A stretch of DNA of 64,000 nucleotides from Streptomyces violaceoruber (GCA_000720805.1 JODI01000030.1:1-64000); one strand, 5' to 3'; positions 32,928 to 42,684 are shown, counted from the stretch's first letter. The notes: a model not told the origin generated them from the sequence alone. Program-made: numbers and translations.

Positions 32928-33293
32928 ATGACGACCACCGAGACCGGCGTGGAAACGCCCTCCGGCGGGGCGGCGGCAGAGCCGGACGTCGTGACGGATC
33001 ACGACCGGGGCGTGCACGGCTACCACAAGCAGAAGGACGAGCACCTCAAGCGGCTGCGCCGCATCGAGGGCCAGATCCGCGGACTGCAGCGGATGGTCGA
33101 CGAGGACGTCTACTGCATCGACATACTCACGCAGGTCTCCGCCTCCACCAAGGCCCTGCAGTCCTTCGCCCTGCAGCTCCTGGAGGAGCACCTGCGCCAC
33201 TGCGTCGCCGACGCGGCCGTCAAGGGCGGCGCCGAGATCGACGCGAAGGTGGAAGAGGCGACGAAGGCGATCGGCCGGCTGCTGCGGAGCTGA
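32928..33293 (+). CDS. csoR: Copper-sensing transcriptional repressor CsoR
   Basis: Protein of 121 aa, a four-helix DUF156 protein. The Cu(I) ligands Cys-His-Cys are at C63 (VYCIDILTQV), H88 and C92 (EEHLRHCV), with the same 25 and 4 spacing as in mycobacterial CsoR. The signature LKRLRRIEGQIRGLQRMV precedes them. GGAGGA lies 4 nt before the ATG, directly after the operator. No copper pump or chaperone gene is adjacent, so other targets lie elsewhere. Confidence 0.95.
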   Translation: MTTTETGVETPSGGAAAEPDVVTDHDRGVHGYHKQKDEHLKRLRRIEGQIRGLQRMVDEDVYCIDILTQVSASTKALQSFALQLLEEHLRHCVADAAVKGGAEIDAKVEEATKAIGRLLRS

Positions 33294-33442
33294 AGCGCGG
33301 GGGCGGGAAGACCTGCGTGCCGGGTGTCGAGGGCGACAAGGGCGGCGGCGTCGAGGGCGACGTGAGCGCCGGTGGCCGAAGGCGGCATGGGCGCCGGTGG
33401 CCGAAAGGAAGCATGAGGTGGGCGGGGGCGGCGTCCCGGCCC

Positions 33443-33486
33443 ACTCGCCCGCTGTCCGGGACCTACTCGCCCGCTGTCCGGGACCC
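33443..33486. repeat. 22-bp tandem duplication
   Basis: ACTCGCCCGCTGTCCGGGAC plus two bases occurs at 33443-33464 and again at 33465-33486 with one change. It lies in the gene-free stretch 33294-33532 after csoR, which also has a duplicated GCGCCGGTGGCCGAA. No terminator with a T-run is visible there. Confidence 0.85.
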
Positions 33487-33532
33487 GCTCGCCGGGCCGC
33501 CCGAGGCTTGCTCGCCGGGCCGGCCCCGGGAC

Positions 33533-33703
33533 TCACGCGCCGGAGGCGCGTTCCTCGGTCACCCTCAGGACCTCGTCGATGCTCTCCAGGCTGAGCCGGT
33601 CCTCGGCGGCCGAGGCCGCGATGATCAGCTCGCCGCACAGTTCGATCTCGGCGAGGGCCACGTGGTCCTGAACTGCCGTACCGCCGACCGGAGCCACGCG
33701 CAT
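33533..33703 (-). CDS. Small conserved-looking acidic protein, 56 aa
   Basis: The frame reads MRVAPVGGTAVQDHVALAE, then IELCGELIIAASAAEDRLSL, and ends VTEERASGA. It is a compact amphipathic helical protein with codon usage (G/C third positions) like a real gene. Short proteins of this look are common in Streptomyces, with no known function. A GAGGTG abuts the ATG. A TACCCT hexamer lies about 32 nt upstream of the start and could be the -10. Confidence 0.6.
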   Translation of the reverse strand: MRVAPVGGTAVQDHVALAEIELCGELIIAASAAEDRLSLESIDEVLRVTEERASGA

Positions 33704-33812
33704 CACCTCGTCTCTGCCGTCACCGACCTCCTAGGGTAGGCAGCGGCCCACGCCCCGCGCATGGCACGGAAGGGCTAGTTCTTGACGTCCGTCACGAGTC
33801 CGTGCAGAACCT

Positions 33813-34649
33813 TCACTCCTCGGCGATGCGGCCCGCGTAGATGTCCCCGGCCGCCGGCAACCGTACGTGCGCCGGCGCCCCGAAGTCGTAGAGCAGCGTC
33901 GTCGAGGCGACCGCGACGTTCCCGTTGTGCTCCCCGCCGACGAAGCTGAACCGGTGCCTGACCTTGCGGATGCGTCCCTCGGCGTCGAGGTAGACGTCGA
34001 AGGGCACCTCGGCCGAGGCGAACCCTTTCGCCGCGGACGCCAGCGGCCCCCGGTTCCCCGCGGACGCCGCCTTGGCCGCCCGGGTGAGATCCGCCGTCCC
34101 CCGGTAGTGCCGCACCGCCGTCCCCGCGAGCTGGGTCTCGCCCACGTACGTCGCCGTCCGCGTCCCGCGCAGCACCTCGGCGGCGGCCAGCGGATCGGTG
34201 ACACCGCCGGTGACGAGGTTGCCGTCGGAGAGGGTGGCGGTGTCGACCCGGACCCACTTGTCGGCGGGCACTCCGGCGCCCCGGTTCTTCATGAACAGGG
34301 CGCCCGGCGCGAGGAGTTCGGTGATCGGCCGGTGTTCACTGGTGCCCGCCGGATCCGGCGGCAGCAGCACCTTCAGGCGCCCCAGGTGCCTGCTGTAGTC
34401 GTACACGCCCTCGCCGCGGATGGTGACCCGGGTGCCGCCGGTGGCCATCTCCATCGACGTACGGGCCTTGGAACTCCCGGCGGCCACCAGGGTGTCGGCG
34501 ACCCGGTGCAGGGTCTCGACCGGGTCGGCCGCGCGCGCGTCTCCGGCGGCGGCCCCGCTGCCGGAGCAGCCGGAGGTGCCGACGCACACACAGAGCACGA
34601 GTCCCGCCACGACGACCGCACCGCCCGTGCGCCTCTGCCGCTCAGCCAT
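33813..34649 (-). CDS. Secreted lipoprotein (LppX/LprAFG-like)
   Basis: Protein of 278 aa. The signal sequence ends with lipobox GTSGC (Cys about 28). The mature part is a beta-rich lipoprotein fold: VADTLVAAGSSKARTSMEM, VYDYSRHLGRLKVLLP, MKNRGAGVPADKWVRVD and FDVYLDAEGRIRKVRHRFSF. This is the pattern of LppX/LprG-type lipid or ligand carriers on the outer face of the membrane. It stands alone, transcribed away from csoR. Ligand unknown. Confidence 0.82.
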   Translation of the reverse strand: MAERQRRTGGAVVVAGLVLCVCVGTSGCSGSGAAAGDARAADPVETLHRVADTLVAAGSSKARTSMEMATGGTRVTIRGEGVYDYSRHLGRLKVLLPPDPAGTSEHRPITELLAPGALFMKNRGAGVPADKWVRVDTATLSDGNLVTGGVTDPLAAAEVLRGTRTATYVGETQLAGTAVRHYRGTADLTRAAKAASAGNRGPLASAAKGFASAEVPFDVYLDAEGRIRKVRHRFSFVGGEHNGNVAVASTTLLYDFGAPAHVRLPAAGDIYAGRIAEE

Positions 34650-34770
34650 CGCCTGCCTACCCCCAGCCGGCCCGTCCGTCGCGGGCTTCCTGTCGTTCCG
34701 GTTAACGACGGGTAGCAGGCGCCGTCACGCGCACACCGGGCCTTTACCCGGGCTGGGTAACGTTGTCGGC

Positions 34771-34941
34771 GTGGCGCAGCAGGACAGCACTCCCCCAGCT
34801 CCCGACGGACCGGCACACCACGCGCAGACGGTCGAGCAAGGCCGTTTCTGCCTCGCACGCTGTACCTGCGGCTGGCGCGGTCCGGCCCGCAGAGCCCGCA
34901 GCCAGGCCCGGGCGGACGCGGAGGGGCATCTGCGGGGGTAG
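34771..34941 (+). CDS. Small Cys-containing protein, 56 aa
   Basis: From GTG 34771 the product is 56 aa and ends QGRFCLARCTCGWRGPARRA, then an Arg/Ala-rich helix to the stop. The C-x4-C-x-C-G-W cluster suggests a metal-binding knuckle. It is followed closely by the convergent NUDIX gene. No strong ribosome binding site is visible, so it may be leaderless. Confidence 0.6.
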   Translation: MAQQDSTPPAPDGPAHHAQTVEQGRFCLARCTCGWRGPARRARSQARADAEGHLRG

Positions 34942-35031
34942 GCAGGGGCCGGGACCCGCGGGCAGGGCTACGGGCTCGCCGAGCGGGTTTCCCTGCGAAC
35001 AGGTTCCGGTACGGGCGTCGCACAGGCCCCG

Positions 35032-35457
35032 TTACGTGCGTTCGAACACCCGGACCAGGAGCTCGTCGACGAGGGTCCGGTCGCGGGGCTGGGTGAGGCG
35101 GTTGCGGGCCGCCGCCGGCGGGAGCCAGAGGATGCGGTCCACCTCGTCGTTCGGGGCGAACGTGCCCCCGGTGGCCTCGGCCGCCCAGTAACGGACCTCC
35201 TTGGCACGGCCGTTCGCCATGTAGCGGACGGTGGACAGCTCGGCGCCCGGCACCGCGTCGTACCCCGTCTCCTCGGCCACCTCCCGGCGGGCACCGGCGA
35301 GTTGGTCCTCGCCGCGCTTCAACTTGCCTTTCGGGTGGGACCAGTCGTCGTACTTCGGCCTGTGGACGAGACAGATCTCCGGCTCGCCGTCGACCGGGGA
35401 GCGGCGCCACAGGACGCAGCCGGCCGCTCGGACGGGGGCTTCCTTCGGGTAGGTCAT
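35032..35457 (-). CDS. NUDIX hydrolase
   Basis: Protein of 141 aa. The NUDIX box is GKLKRGEDQLAGARREVAEE followed by T-G-Y, with all G-x5-E-x7-R-E-x-x-E-E-x-G positions filled. It begins with AAGCVLWRR and the HRPKYDDWSHPKGK strand typical of diadenosine-polyphosphate or nucleotide-diphosphate hydrolases. ATG 35457 has GGAGG upstream. It is the last gene of a ppk-CHAD-NUDIX operon, 26 nt after CHAD, suggesting a role in phosphorylated-nucleotide or polyphosphate turnover. Confidence 0.92.
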   Translation of the reverse strand: MTYPKEAPVRAAGCVLWRRSPVDGEPEICLVHRPKYDDWSHPKGKLKRGEDQLAGARREVAEETGYDAVPGAELSTVRYMANGRAKEVRYWAAEATGGTFAPNDEVDRILWLPPAAARNRLTQPRDRTLVDELLVRVFERT

Positions 35458-35483
35458 GTCGTTCGCCGCCTCCTGGAAAGGGG

Positions 35484-36653
35484 TCAGGGCGTGCCGACCG
35501 TCTGTTTCTGCCACGACTGCTGGAACGCGAAGCGTGCAGCCTCCACCTCGTGCCGCTGGTCGGCGTGGAGCACCCCGAGGGCGTACGCCGTCGCCGGGGC
35601 GATGCGCGGAGTGCGGGCCGCCTGGGCCGCGGCCGCCGCCGCCTCGGAGGCGTCACGGTGCCGGTCCAGGGCCTGACCCGCGGTCAGCAGGCGTACGTCC
35701 ACGGGCGCGTCCGTTCCCTCGAGGACCTCGCGGGCGTAGCGGTGCAGGCGCAGCAGGAGGCGGACCTGGTGCCAGGGGGCGTCCTGGGGGTGCGGGGCCG
35801 GGTCGGGGGAGAGGCCGTGGTTCAGGGCCTCCGCGTTGTAGGGGTGGCCCGCGGTGACGAGGGGGAGGGCGGTGACGGCGTCGGTGAGCCTCTCCTCGGC
35901 GGCGGACGCCAGGGGGCGGAGGTCGGTGGTGGCCGCGGCGGAAGTGAGGGGGACCTCGCTGGCGAGTACGGCGATGTGGTCGGCGACGGCGTGGAAGCGG
36001 GAGGAGCCGAGGGCCTGGAGGGCGGTGCTGTGGGCCCGGGTGCGGGCGAGGGTCAGTTGGCGTTCGAGCAGTGCGCCCGCTTTGGCCGCGCCTACCGTCA
36101 GGTTGCCGCGGTCCGGGCTCGCCGGGTGGGTCGGGGGGCCGACGGTGCCGGGGTCCGCCTTCCTGGGACCGGGATTCGTCCCGGCGGAACGACCGCCCAC
36201 CGCCGCGCCGAGTGCCGACTGGGCCGGGAACACCGCCCCGGACAGCCTGTGCAGGGCCAGCAACAGGCGTTCCAGGCGGGCCGCGTAGGCGTGTTCCATG
36301 GCCAGGGTGCCGGACAGCCAGGCCAGTTCGGGGCGCATGGACTCCGACCAGTCCGGGTCGAGCAGGGGGCGGAAGGTGTGCAGGCTGCCGCTGACGCGGC
36401 GGACCGCGCGGCGCAGGGCGCGGGCCGCGTCCACGGGGTCCTCCGGGCCGGCGGCGCCGTTCGGGCCGCCGGCGGTGGTGCCGGTCTCGCGGTGCAGCCG
36501 CAGGGCGCGGAGAAACTCCGTGGCCTGGGCCCGCAGGTAGCCCGCGAGAGCGTCCCCGCTGGGGGCCCCTCCCGCTCGAGCGGAGCCGGGAGCGGGGGAC
36601 GGGCCGGCGTGCCTGGTCTCCGGATCCCTCGGGTCAAGGTGTTGCTGTGCCAC
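35484..36653 (-). CDS. CHAD-domain protein
   Basis: Protein of 389 aa, nearly all helical and rich in Arg and His. The CHAD core is seen in [41 protein letters not shown] and [24 protein letters not shown] proteins bind polyphosphate through conserved basic helices. Here it overlaps ppk by 20 nt, strongly supporting that function. A low-complexity insert (about 155-185) separates the two halves. Length is somewhat above the bare domain. Confidence 0.9.
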   Translation of the reverse strand: MAQQHLDPRDPETRHAGPSPAPGSARAGGAPSGDALAGYLRAQATEFLRALRLHRETGTTAGGPNGAAGPEDPVDAARALRRAVRRVSGSLHTFRPLLDPDWSESMRPELAWLSGTLAMEHAYAARLERLLLALHRLSGAVFPAQSALGAAVGGRSAGTNPGPRKADPGTVGPPTHPASPDRGNLTVGAAKAGALLERQLTLARTRAHSTALQALGSSRFHAVADHIAVLASEVPLTSAAATTDLRPLASAAEERLTDAVTALPLVTAGHPYNAEALNHGLSPDPAPHPQDAPWHQVRLLLRLHRYAREVLEGTDAPVDVRLLTAGQALDRHRDASEAAAAAAQAARTPRIAPATAYALGVLHADQRHEVEAARFAFQQSWQKQTVGTP

Positions 36654-39000
36654 GCCGGCGCCTCCGGGCGTCTATGAGCGTCTCCTGGACGTTGCGCAGG
36701 GGTTGGCCGTCCGCGTCCGTCGCGTGCCGGGTCCACTCGCCGTCCGGGCCGAGGTGCCAGGAGGAGGTGGAGTCGGACATGCCGGTCTCCAGCAGCCGGT
36801 TGAGCGCGGCCCGGTGGGCCGGGTCGGTGACCCGTACCAGCGCCTCGATCCGGCGGTCGAGGTTGCGGTGCATCATGTCGGCGCTGCCGATCCACACTTC
36901 GGGCTCGCCGCCGTTGCCGAAGCCGAACACCCGGGAGTGTTCGAGGAAGCGGCCGAGGATCGAGCGGACCCGGATGTTCTCGGACAGGCCGGTGACGCCG
37001 GGGCGGACCGCGCAGATGCCGCGCACCCAGACGTCGACCGGCACGCCTGCCTGGGACGCGCGGTACAGGGAGTCGATCAGCGCCTCGTCCACCATCGAGT
37101 TGACCTTGATGCGGATGAACGCGGGGCGTCCGGCACGGTGGTGCTGGACTTCCTTGTTGACCCGCGCGATGAGGCCGTCGCGCAGGGACTTGGGCGCCAC
37201 CAGGAGGCGGCGGTAGGTCTCCCGGCGGGAGTAGCCGGAGAGGCGGTTGAACAGGTCCGAGAGGTCCGCGCCGACCTGGGGGTCCGCGGTGAGCAGTCCG
37301 AGGTCCTCGTAGAGCCGCGCCGTCTTCGGGTGGTAGTTGCCGGTGCCGACGTGGCTGTAACGCCGTAGCGTGTCGCCTTCCTGACGGACCACCAGGGACA
37401 GCTTGCAGTGGGTCTTCAGGCCGACCAGGCCGTAGACCACGTGGCAGCCGGCCTCCTCCAGCTTGCGCGCCCACTTGATGTTGGCGTGCTCGTCGAAGCG
37501 GGCCTTGATCTCGACCAGGACGAGGACCTGCTTGCCGGACTCGGCGGCGTCGATGAGCGCGTCGACTATCGGGGAGTCGCCCGAGGTCCGGTACAGGGTC
37601 TGCTTGATGGCGAGGACGTCCGGGTCGTCGGCGGCCTGCTGGAGGAAGGCCTGCACCGACGTCGAGAAGGAGTCGTACGGGTGGTGCAGCAGGACGTCCC
37701 GGGCGCGCAGGGAGGCGAAGATGTCGGGCGCGGACGCCGACTCGACCTCGGCCAGGTCGCGGTGGACGCCGGCGATGAACTTCTTGTACTTCAGCTCGGG
37801 CCGGTCGATGGAGGCGATACGGAAGAGGCCGGTGAGGTCCAGGGGACCCGGCAGCGGGTACACCTCGGCCTCGCTGATCTTCAGCTCGCGCACCAGGAGG
37901 TCGAGGACCTCGCGGTCGATGGACTCCTCGACCTCCAGCCGCACCGGCGGCCCGAAGCGGCGCCGCATGAGTTCCTTCTCCAGGGCCTGCAGGAGGTTCT
38001 CGGCGTCGTCCTCCTCGACCTCCAGGTCCTCGTTGCGGGTGAGGCGGAAGGCGTGGTGCTCCAGGACCTCCATGCCCGGGAACAGCTCCTCCAGGTGGGC
38101 GGCGATGACGTCCTCGAGGGGGACGTAGCGGCCCGGGGAGCTCTCCAGGAAGCGGGACAGCAGCGGCGGCACCTTCACGCGGGCGAAGTGACGGTGCCCG
38201 GTGACCGGGTTGCGCACGATGACGGCCAGGTTCAGGGACAGGCCGGAGATGTACGGGAAGGGGTGCGCCGGGTCGACCGCCAGCGGCGTCAGCACGGGGA
38301 AGATCTGGTGCCGGAAGAGCGTGAACAGGCGGGCCTGTTCCTTCTCCTGGAGCTCGTTCCAGCGGACCAGGTGGATGCCCTCCTCGGCGAGGGCGGGGGC
38401 GACGTCCTCGTGGTAGCAGGCGGCGTGCCGGGCCATGAGCTCGCGGGAGCGGGCCCAGATCATCTCCAGCACCTCGCGGGGCTGGAGGCCGGACGCGGAC
38501 CGGGTGGCCACACCGGTGGCGATACGGCGCTTGAGACCGGCCACCCTGACCATGAAGAACTCGTCCAGGTTGCTGGCGAAGATCGCCAGGAAGTTGGCGC
38601 GTTCCAGCAGGGGAGTCTCGGGGTCCTCGGCGAGTTCGAGGACCCGCTCGTTGAAGGCGAGCCAGCTGCGTTCACGGTCGAGGAAACGACCCTGCGGAAG
38701 CTGGGGCCCGTCGAAGGGCGCCTCCTCGTACGCGTCGAGGTCGGCGTCGATGTCGGGTTCCAGGTCGGACACGGCCGCCGACACGGTGTGCGGGCGGTGC
38801 GCGGCTATGGAGCCCACGGAGGGCTGCGCGTGCTGGATCTGTGCCTGGGTGTCTTGCTGGCTCATGTGCCCATTGTTCCGCGCCACGAGCGATACGGGCG
38901 CGTCGGACAGCGCGGGCGGGAGCGAGCGGGTCACGTGGGCGTCCCCGTTCCCGGCGATCCCCTCGGGAGGAGGCGAGGGCTCTGGCACGACGGGCTTCAT
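36634..39000 (-). CDS. ppk: Polyphosphate kinase 1
   Basis: Protein of 788 aa that makes and uses polyphosphate from ATP. The Ppk1 domains are complete: N-terminal [21 protein letters not shown], then FHRDL-type head domain, and the catalytic C-terminal part with the phosphorylated His in [36 protein letters not shown], and the second His region [19 protein letters not shown] disordered N-terminal extension of about 115 residues precedes the core. ATG 39000 (GAGG 8 nt upstream) is chosen; M46 of that frame (38865) is an alternative. First gene of the ppk-CHAD-NUDIX operon. Confidence 0.96.
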   Translation of the reverse strand: MKPVVPEPSPPPEGIAGNGDAHVTRSLPPALSDAPVSLVARNNGHMSQQDTQAQIQHAQPSVGSIAAHRPHTVSAAVSDLEPDIDADLDAYEEAPFDGPQLPQGRFLDRERSWLAFNERVLELAEDPETPLLERANFLAIFASNLDEFFMVRVAGLKRRIATGVATRSASGLQPREVLEMIWARSRELMARHAACYHEDVAPALAEEGIHLVRWNELQEKEQARLFTLFRHQIFPVLTPLAVDPAHPFPYISGLSLNLAVIVRNPVTGHRHFARVKVPPLLSRFLESSPGRYVPLEDVIAAHLEELFPGMEVLEHHAFRLTRNEDLEVEEDDAENLLQALEKELMRRRFGPPVRLEVEESIDREVLDLLVRELKISEAEVYPLPGPLDLTGLFRIASIDRPELKYKKFIAGVHRDLAEVESASAPDIFASLRARDVLLHHPYDSFSTSVQAFLQQAADDPDVLAIKQTLYRTSGDSPIVDALIDAAESGKQVLVLVEIKARFDEHANIKWARKLEEAGCHVVYGLVGLKTHCKLSLVVRQEGDTLRRYSHVGTGNYHPKTARLYEDLGLLTADPQVGADLSDLFNRLSGYSRRETYRRLLVAPKSLRDGLIARVNKEVQHHRAGRPAFIRIKVNSMVDEALIDSLYRASQAGVPVDVWVRGICAVRPGVTGLSENIRVRSILGRFLEHSRVFGFGNGGEPEVWIGSADMMHRNLDRRIEALVRVTDPAHRAALNRLLETGMSDSTSSWHLGPDGEWTRHATDADGQPLRNVQETLIDARRRRRGTATP

Positions 39001-39157
39001 TCGACGAGCCTCGCAAGCCCGTCTGAACCCATGGTTACGGCGACATGGCGTGCGGGATATCTGGCGGCGGCTCCCGGGGGCCGGGGCCGTGCCGGTGCCC
39101 GCCGTCACCGTACGTCCCTCCCCCCCGTGGAGGGACGTACGGGGTCATGGGCCGCGC

Positions 39158-40099
39158 TCAGGCGGTGCGGTGGCGCAGCAGCCGGAAGGCGGCGGTGGTG
39201 GCCGCGGCGGCGACGGCGAGGACGATGCCGGTCTCCACCAGGTGCAGGGGCCAGAAGTGGGATTCGGGGTGGTGGACGGCGTAGTAGCCGGAGACGCCCG
39301 CGTCGTGCAGGCAGCTCCTGACCTGGGCCGCGGTGCCGTCGCAGGTCAGATCGGCAAGGTTCTGGGTGCGGTGGCCGTCGACGACGGTGCCGTTCTCCAC
39401 CTGCCACGCGCTGTCGGGCAGCTCGATTCCGGTCGGGGAGTAACGGGTCACGGCCGGCCACAGGGACGTGCGGTTGAACTCCAGGACGACGTTGAGCAGC
39501 CACATCAGGACGAAGGAGACGCCCACGGCGGGCAGGGCGCGGCGCAGGACGAGCCCGGTGAGCGTACCGACGGCCAGCGCGCACAGGGCGTACGCCACCA
39601 GCGCCGGGCCGCGGGCCACGAAGACGTCGCCGAAGGTCCAGTCGTCGCCCATCAGGGACCGGTGGGCGCCCCAGCCCCAGCGGAACGCCAGGATCAGGAC
39701 GGTGCCGCCGAGCGTGACGGCGAGCGCGGGCACGGCGAGCTTCGCGGCCAGCCAGCGGGCGGGGCTCACGCCCTGGGTCCAGGCGAGCCGGGCGGTGCCG
39801 TTCTCCAGTTCGCGGCCGATCAGGGCACCGCCCGCGAAGGCGGCGACGGCCAGGAAGCTGTAGCAGGCGAACCAGCCGACGTAACCGATCCGGTCGGCGT
39901 AGGCCATCGTCGTCAGGACGTTGCACCTGGTGTGCAGGGCGCAGTACTCCTGCTCGCGCAGCGCGTCGTCGGCGGTGACCTGCACCGTCCACACCAGCCC
40001 GGCGACCAGGACCGTCACGAACGCGGCCCACGCGATCAGTGCCGTGCGGTGCAGCCGCAGGACCGTCCGGGGCAGGCCCCGCAGGACCGTGGCGCTCAT
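39158..40099 (-). CDS. ABC transporter permease (second)
   Basis: Protein of 313 aa with six hydrophobic segments and a large external loop between the last two. The sequence GRELENGTARLAWTQGVSP plus RWLAAKLAVPALAV is shared with the gene just upstream, so the two are paralogues. It is the fourth gene of a GntR-ATPase-permease-permease operon, joined by 4-nt overlaps throughout (ATGA at 40096-40099). Probably forms a heterodimeric exporter with its neighbour. Substrate unknown; such operons often respond to cell-wall-active compounds. Confidence 0.87.
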   Translation of the reverse strand: MSATVLRGLPRTVLRLHRTALIAWAAFVTVLVAGLVWTVQVTADDALREQEYCALHTRCNVLTTMAYADRIGYVGWFACYSFLAVAAFAGGALIGRELENGTARLAWTQGVSPARWLAAKLAVPALAVTLGGTVLILAFRWGWGAHRSLMGDDWTFGDVFVARGPALVAYALCALAVGTLTGLVLRRALPAVGVSFVLMWLLNVVLEFNRTSLWPAVTRYSPTGIELPDSAWQVENGTVVDGHRTQNLADLTCDGTAAQVRSCLHDAGVSGYYAVHHPESHFWPLHLVETGIVLAVAAAATTAAFRLLRHRTA

Positions 40100-41136
40100 A
40101 CGGCGGCCTCCTCGACGGCGGCTGCGGACACGGGCCCCGCCGCGGGCCCGCGGGTCCGGCGGCGCAGCAGGCGGAACGCGGCCACCGTCAGCAGGGCGGT
40201 GACCCCGAGCAGGACGGCGCTCGTCGTGATCTGCAGCGGCCAGTAGTGGGACTCGGGGTGGTAGTCGTGGTAGTAGCCGACCGCGTCCAGGCGGTCGAAG
40301 AGGGCCCGGCACTTCGGGGTGCCGCCGTCGTCGCAGCCGTGGTCGCCGATGCGGGCGCCGCTCGCGGTGAGCAGCCCCCGCTCCACGCCGAGGCCCGAGC
40401 CCGTGGGACCGTCGCGCAGGCTGCTGACGCGGGTGACGGTGGGCCACAGGTGGGGCATCGCGAGCTGGGTGCCGAGCCACAGCAGGCCCGTGAGGCCGAG
40501 TGCGCCGCCCAGCGCGGCGAGCGAGCGGCCCGTGAGCAGGCCGAGCAGGGCGCCGGCGGCCAGACCCGCCAGGGCCAGGACGACGGGGACCGTGCCGTTC
40601 GCGTAGAAGGTCTCGCCGCTGTACCAGTCCTTGGCGGTGCCGATACGGCCGTCGCCCGCCGACCACATCAGGTGGTGCAGCAGGACCAGCAGCCCGGTGC
40701 CGAGGGTGACCGGGACCGCCGGGACGGCGAGCTTCGCGGCCAGCCAGCGCCGCGGGGACACACCCTGCGTCCAGGCCAGCCGGACGGTGCCCTGTTCCAG
40801 CTCGCGGCCGACGAGCGAGGCGCCGGCCCAGGCGGCGACCAGGAAGGGGACCGCGAGGAGGGCGAAGGTCGCGTACTGGTAGACGTCCTTGTGGAGGAGG
40901 ATCGCGTACTGGTTGTAGTGGCAGGGGCCGGCCGTCGCGCAGGCTTCGTACTGTCGCCAGGCGGTCACCGAGCCACGGGTCAGCGGGCCCCACAGCCACA
41001 GCAGCGCGGCGCCGAGCACGACGACGAACGCCGTCCCCACGAGCAGGGCCGGCTGGTGCAGACGTATCAGCCACCTCGCCAGGTGGGGCGCGGGCGCGGT
41101 GGGGGCGGCGGGCGCGGTGGGGACGGTGGCGGTCAC
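40096..41136 (-). CDS. ABC transporter permease (first)
   Basis: Protein of 346 aa with six predicted helices. It shares GRELEQGTVRLAWTQGVSP and RRWLAAKLAVPAVPV with the next gene, and the C-terminal HPESHYWPLQ has its counterpart HPESHFWPLH there. GTG 41136 overlaps the ATPase stop by 4 nt. Paralogous tandem permeases with one ATPase suggest an asymmetric transporter. Confidence 0.87.
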   Translation of the reverse strand: MTATVPTAPAAPTAPAPHLARWLIRLHQPALLVGTAFVVVLGAALLWLWGPLTRGSVTAWRQYEACATAGPCHYNQYAILLHKDVYQYATFALLAVPFLVAAWAGASLVGRELEQGTVRLAWTQGVSPRRWLAAKLAVPAVPVTLGTGLLVLLHHLMWSAGDGRIGTAKDWYSGETFYANGTVPVVLALAGLAAGALLGLLTGRSLAALGGALGLTGLLWLGTQLAMPHLWPTVTRVSSLRDGPTGSGLGVERGLLTASGARIGDHGCDDGGTPKCRALFDRLDAVGYYHDYHPESHYWPLQITTSAVLLGVTALLTVAAFRLLRRRTRGPAAGPVSAAAVEEAAV

Positions 41137-42026
41137 GCGGCGGTCTCCCGGGCCGGAGCGGGCGTGAGGGCGGGGGCCTGCGGGTTGCGCAGGTGGGCCA
41201 GGACCAGTTCCTCCAGGGTGGGCGCGTCGGCGCGCCAGTCGCCGGGGAGCGGGCCCGCCGGGCGGATCAGCGCGGACAGTTGACGGCCGGTGGTGCGGGA
41301 CTCGACGACGGTGTGCGGGTCCAGGGAGGTCCCCGCGGGCGCGGCCACCCGGGTGTGCGCCTCCAGCAGCGCGTCCATCTCGCCGGCCAGCCGGATCCGG
41401 CCGGCGCCGATCAGCAGCAGGTGGTCGCAGGAGTCCTGCAGTTCGGCGATCACGTGCGAGGACATCACGATCGTGGTGCCGTCCTCGGCCGCCTGCCCCA
41501 TCAGCACGCCCATCAGCTCGTGCCGGGCCAGCGGGTCCAGGTCGGCCATCGGCTCGTCCAGCAGCAGCAGTTCGGGCCGCTTGCCCAGGGCGAGCGCCAG
41601 GGCGACGCGGGTGCGCCGGCCGCCGGAGAGCGCGCGGACGCTGCTGCCCGGGTCCAGGTCGCCGGCGGCCACGATCCGCTGTGCGGCCTGCTCGTCCCAG
41701 CGGCCCGGGTTGAGGTCGGCGCCCATGCGCAGCGTCTCGGCGACGGTGAGCTGCGGGTACAGCGGCTTGTCCTGCGCGACGAAGCCGACGCGGGGGCGGG
41801 CCTCGCCCCGCCGGGTGCCGAGGACGGTGACCGTGCCCTCGGTGGGCGCGATCAGACCGGCGGCGAGCGCGAACAGTGTGGACTTGCCCGCCCCGTTGGG
41901 TCCGACGACGGCGCAGACCCGGCCGGCCGGCAGCCGGAAGGAACAGTCGCGCAGGGCCCAGCCTCCCCGGCGGCCGAAGCGCTTGCCCAGCGCGTCGGCG
42001 GCCAGGGCCACGGAGGTGTCGGTCAT
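41133..42026 (-). CDS. ABC transporter ATPase
   Basis: Protein of 297 aa. Walker A GPNGAGKSTLFALAAG, Q loop FVAQDKPLYPQL, signature VRALSGGRRTRVALALALGK, Walker B LLLLDEPMADLDP and the switch His VMSSHVIAELQ. The signature SGGRR replaces SGGQ. A C-terminal extension of about 60 residues is likely regulatory. ATG 42026 overlaps the GntR stop by 4 nt; the frame opens earlier inside the GntR gene, which is not real coding. Confidence 0.93.
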   Translation of the reverse strand: MTDTSVALAADALGKRFGRRGGWALRDCSFRLPAGRVCAVVGPNGAGKSTLFALAAGLIAPTEGTVTVLGTRRGEARPRVGFVAQDKPLYPQLTVAETLRMGADLNPGRWDEQAAQRIVAAGDLDPGSSVRALSGGRRTRVALALALGKRPELLLLDEPMADLDPLARHELMGVLMGQAAEDGTTIVMSSHVIAELQDSCDHLLLIGAGRIRLAGEMDALLEAHTRVAAPAGTSLDPHTVVESRTTGRQLSALIRPAGPLPGDWRADAPTLEELVLAHLRNPQAPALTPAPARETAA

Positions 42027-42421
42027 GAGGGATCCCCCTGGAAGTGCTTCTGGAAGTGCTTGTCGAGTACGGCGGTGAAGAGTGCGGCCACGTCGTCCCG
42101 GTCCAGCCCGGCCGCGCGGGCCTTCGCGGCCCACGCGTCCAGCTCACCGTGCAGCGGGGAGTCGGCCGGGGCGGTGCCCAGTGAGCGCCGGACGAAGGTG
42201 CCGAGCCCGCGCCGCGCCTCCACCAGGCCCTCCCGCTCCAGCTCGCGGTAGGCCTTGAGCACGGTGTTCGGGTTGATGGCGGTGGCCTCGACGACCTCGC
42301 GGGCCGTGGGGAGCCTGTCGCCCGGCTCCAGCAGCCCGAGCCGCAGGGCCTGCTTGGTCTGCTGGACGATCTGGACGTAGGTGGCCACGCCACTGTGCCG
42401 GTCGATGCGGTACTCGACCAC
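42023..42421 (-). CDS. GntR-family regulator, YtrA subfamily
   Basis: Protein of 132 aa. The winged helix is QIVQQTKQALRLGLLEPGDR, LPTAREVVEATAINPNTVLK and AYRELEREGLVEARRGLGTF, and only a short C-terminal dimerisation helix follows, as in YtrA-type repressors that control ABC exporters. GTG 42421 is chosen; upstream frame is through the operator. It is first in its operon and a 36-bp palindrome just upstream is the obvious target, so autorepression is likely. Confidence 0.92.
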   Translation of the reverse strand: MVEYRIDRHSGVATYVQIVQQTKQALRLGLLEPGDRLPTAREVVEATAINPNTVLKAYRELEREGLVEARRGLGTFVRRSLGTAPADSPLHGELDAWAAKARAAGLDRDDVAALFTAVLDKHFQKHFQGDPS

Positions 42422-42428
42422 TCGGTCA

Positions 42429-42464
42429 ACCACCCTTTCACTAATTGAGTAGTGAAAGGGTGGT
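42429..42464. promoter_or_regulatory. GntR (YtrA-type) operator, 15-bp arms
   Basis: ACCACCCTTTCACTA (42429-42443) pairs perfectly with TAGTGAAAGGGTGGT (42450-42464) around ATTGAG. It ends 8 nt upstream of the GntR start and contains that gene's only ribosome-binding-like stretch (GAAAGGGTGG). It could act as a DNA operator, an RNA hairpin masking translation, or both. Confidence 0.88.
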
Positions 42465-42684
42465 GTAAGGGGGTCCCGGAAGTCAAGCGGGACCGGGACG
42501 TCAGGGGGGATCCGGGAAGCCAGAGGGGGCCGGGAAGTCAGGTGGGCCGGGAAGCCAGGTGGGCCATCGCGGGGGACGAGCCCCGGCGGACGCGGACCTG
42601 CGGGGGGCGAGGCCCCCGGCGGACGGGGACCGGCGGGAGCGGAGCCCCCAGCCACGCCCGCTCAAGCACAGAGCGCAGCGTGCG

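Noticed and set aside
38900..39158. PHO box upstream of ppk
   Set aside because: The best match on the minus strand is a single GTTCAGACGGG with no second unit in 11-nt phase, weaker than the box at pstS.
40100..41074. Upstream extension of the second permease frame (to 41074) and of the first permease frame (to 42486)
   Set aside because: Extensions are Arg/Gly/Pro-rich and antiphase to the true ABC genes. Motif content and 4-nt overlaps place the starts at 40099 and 41136.
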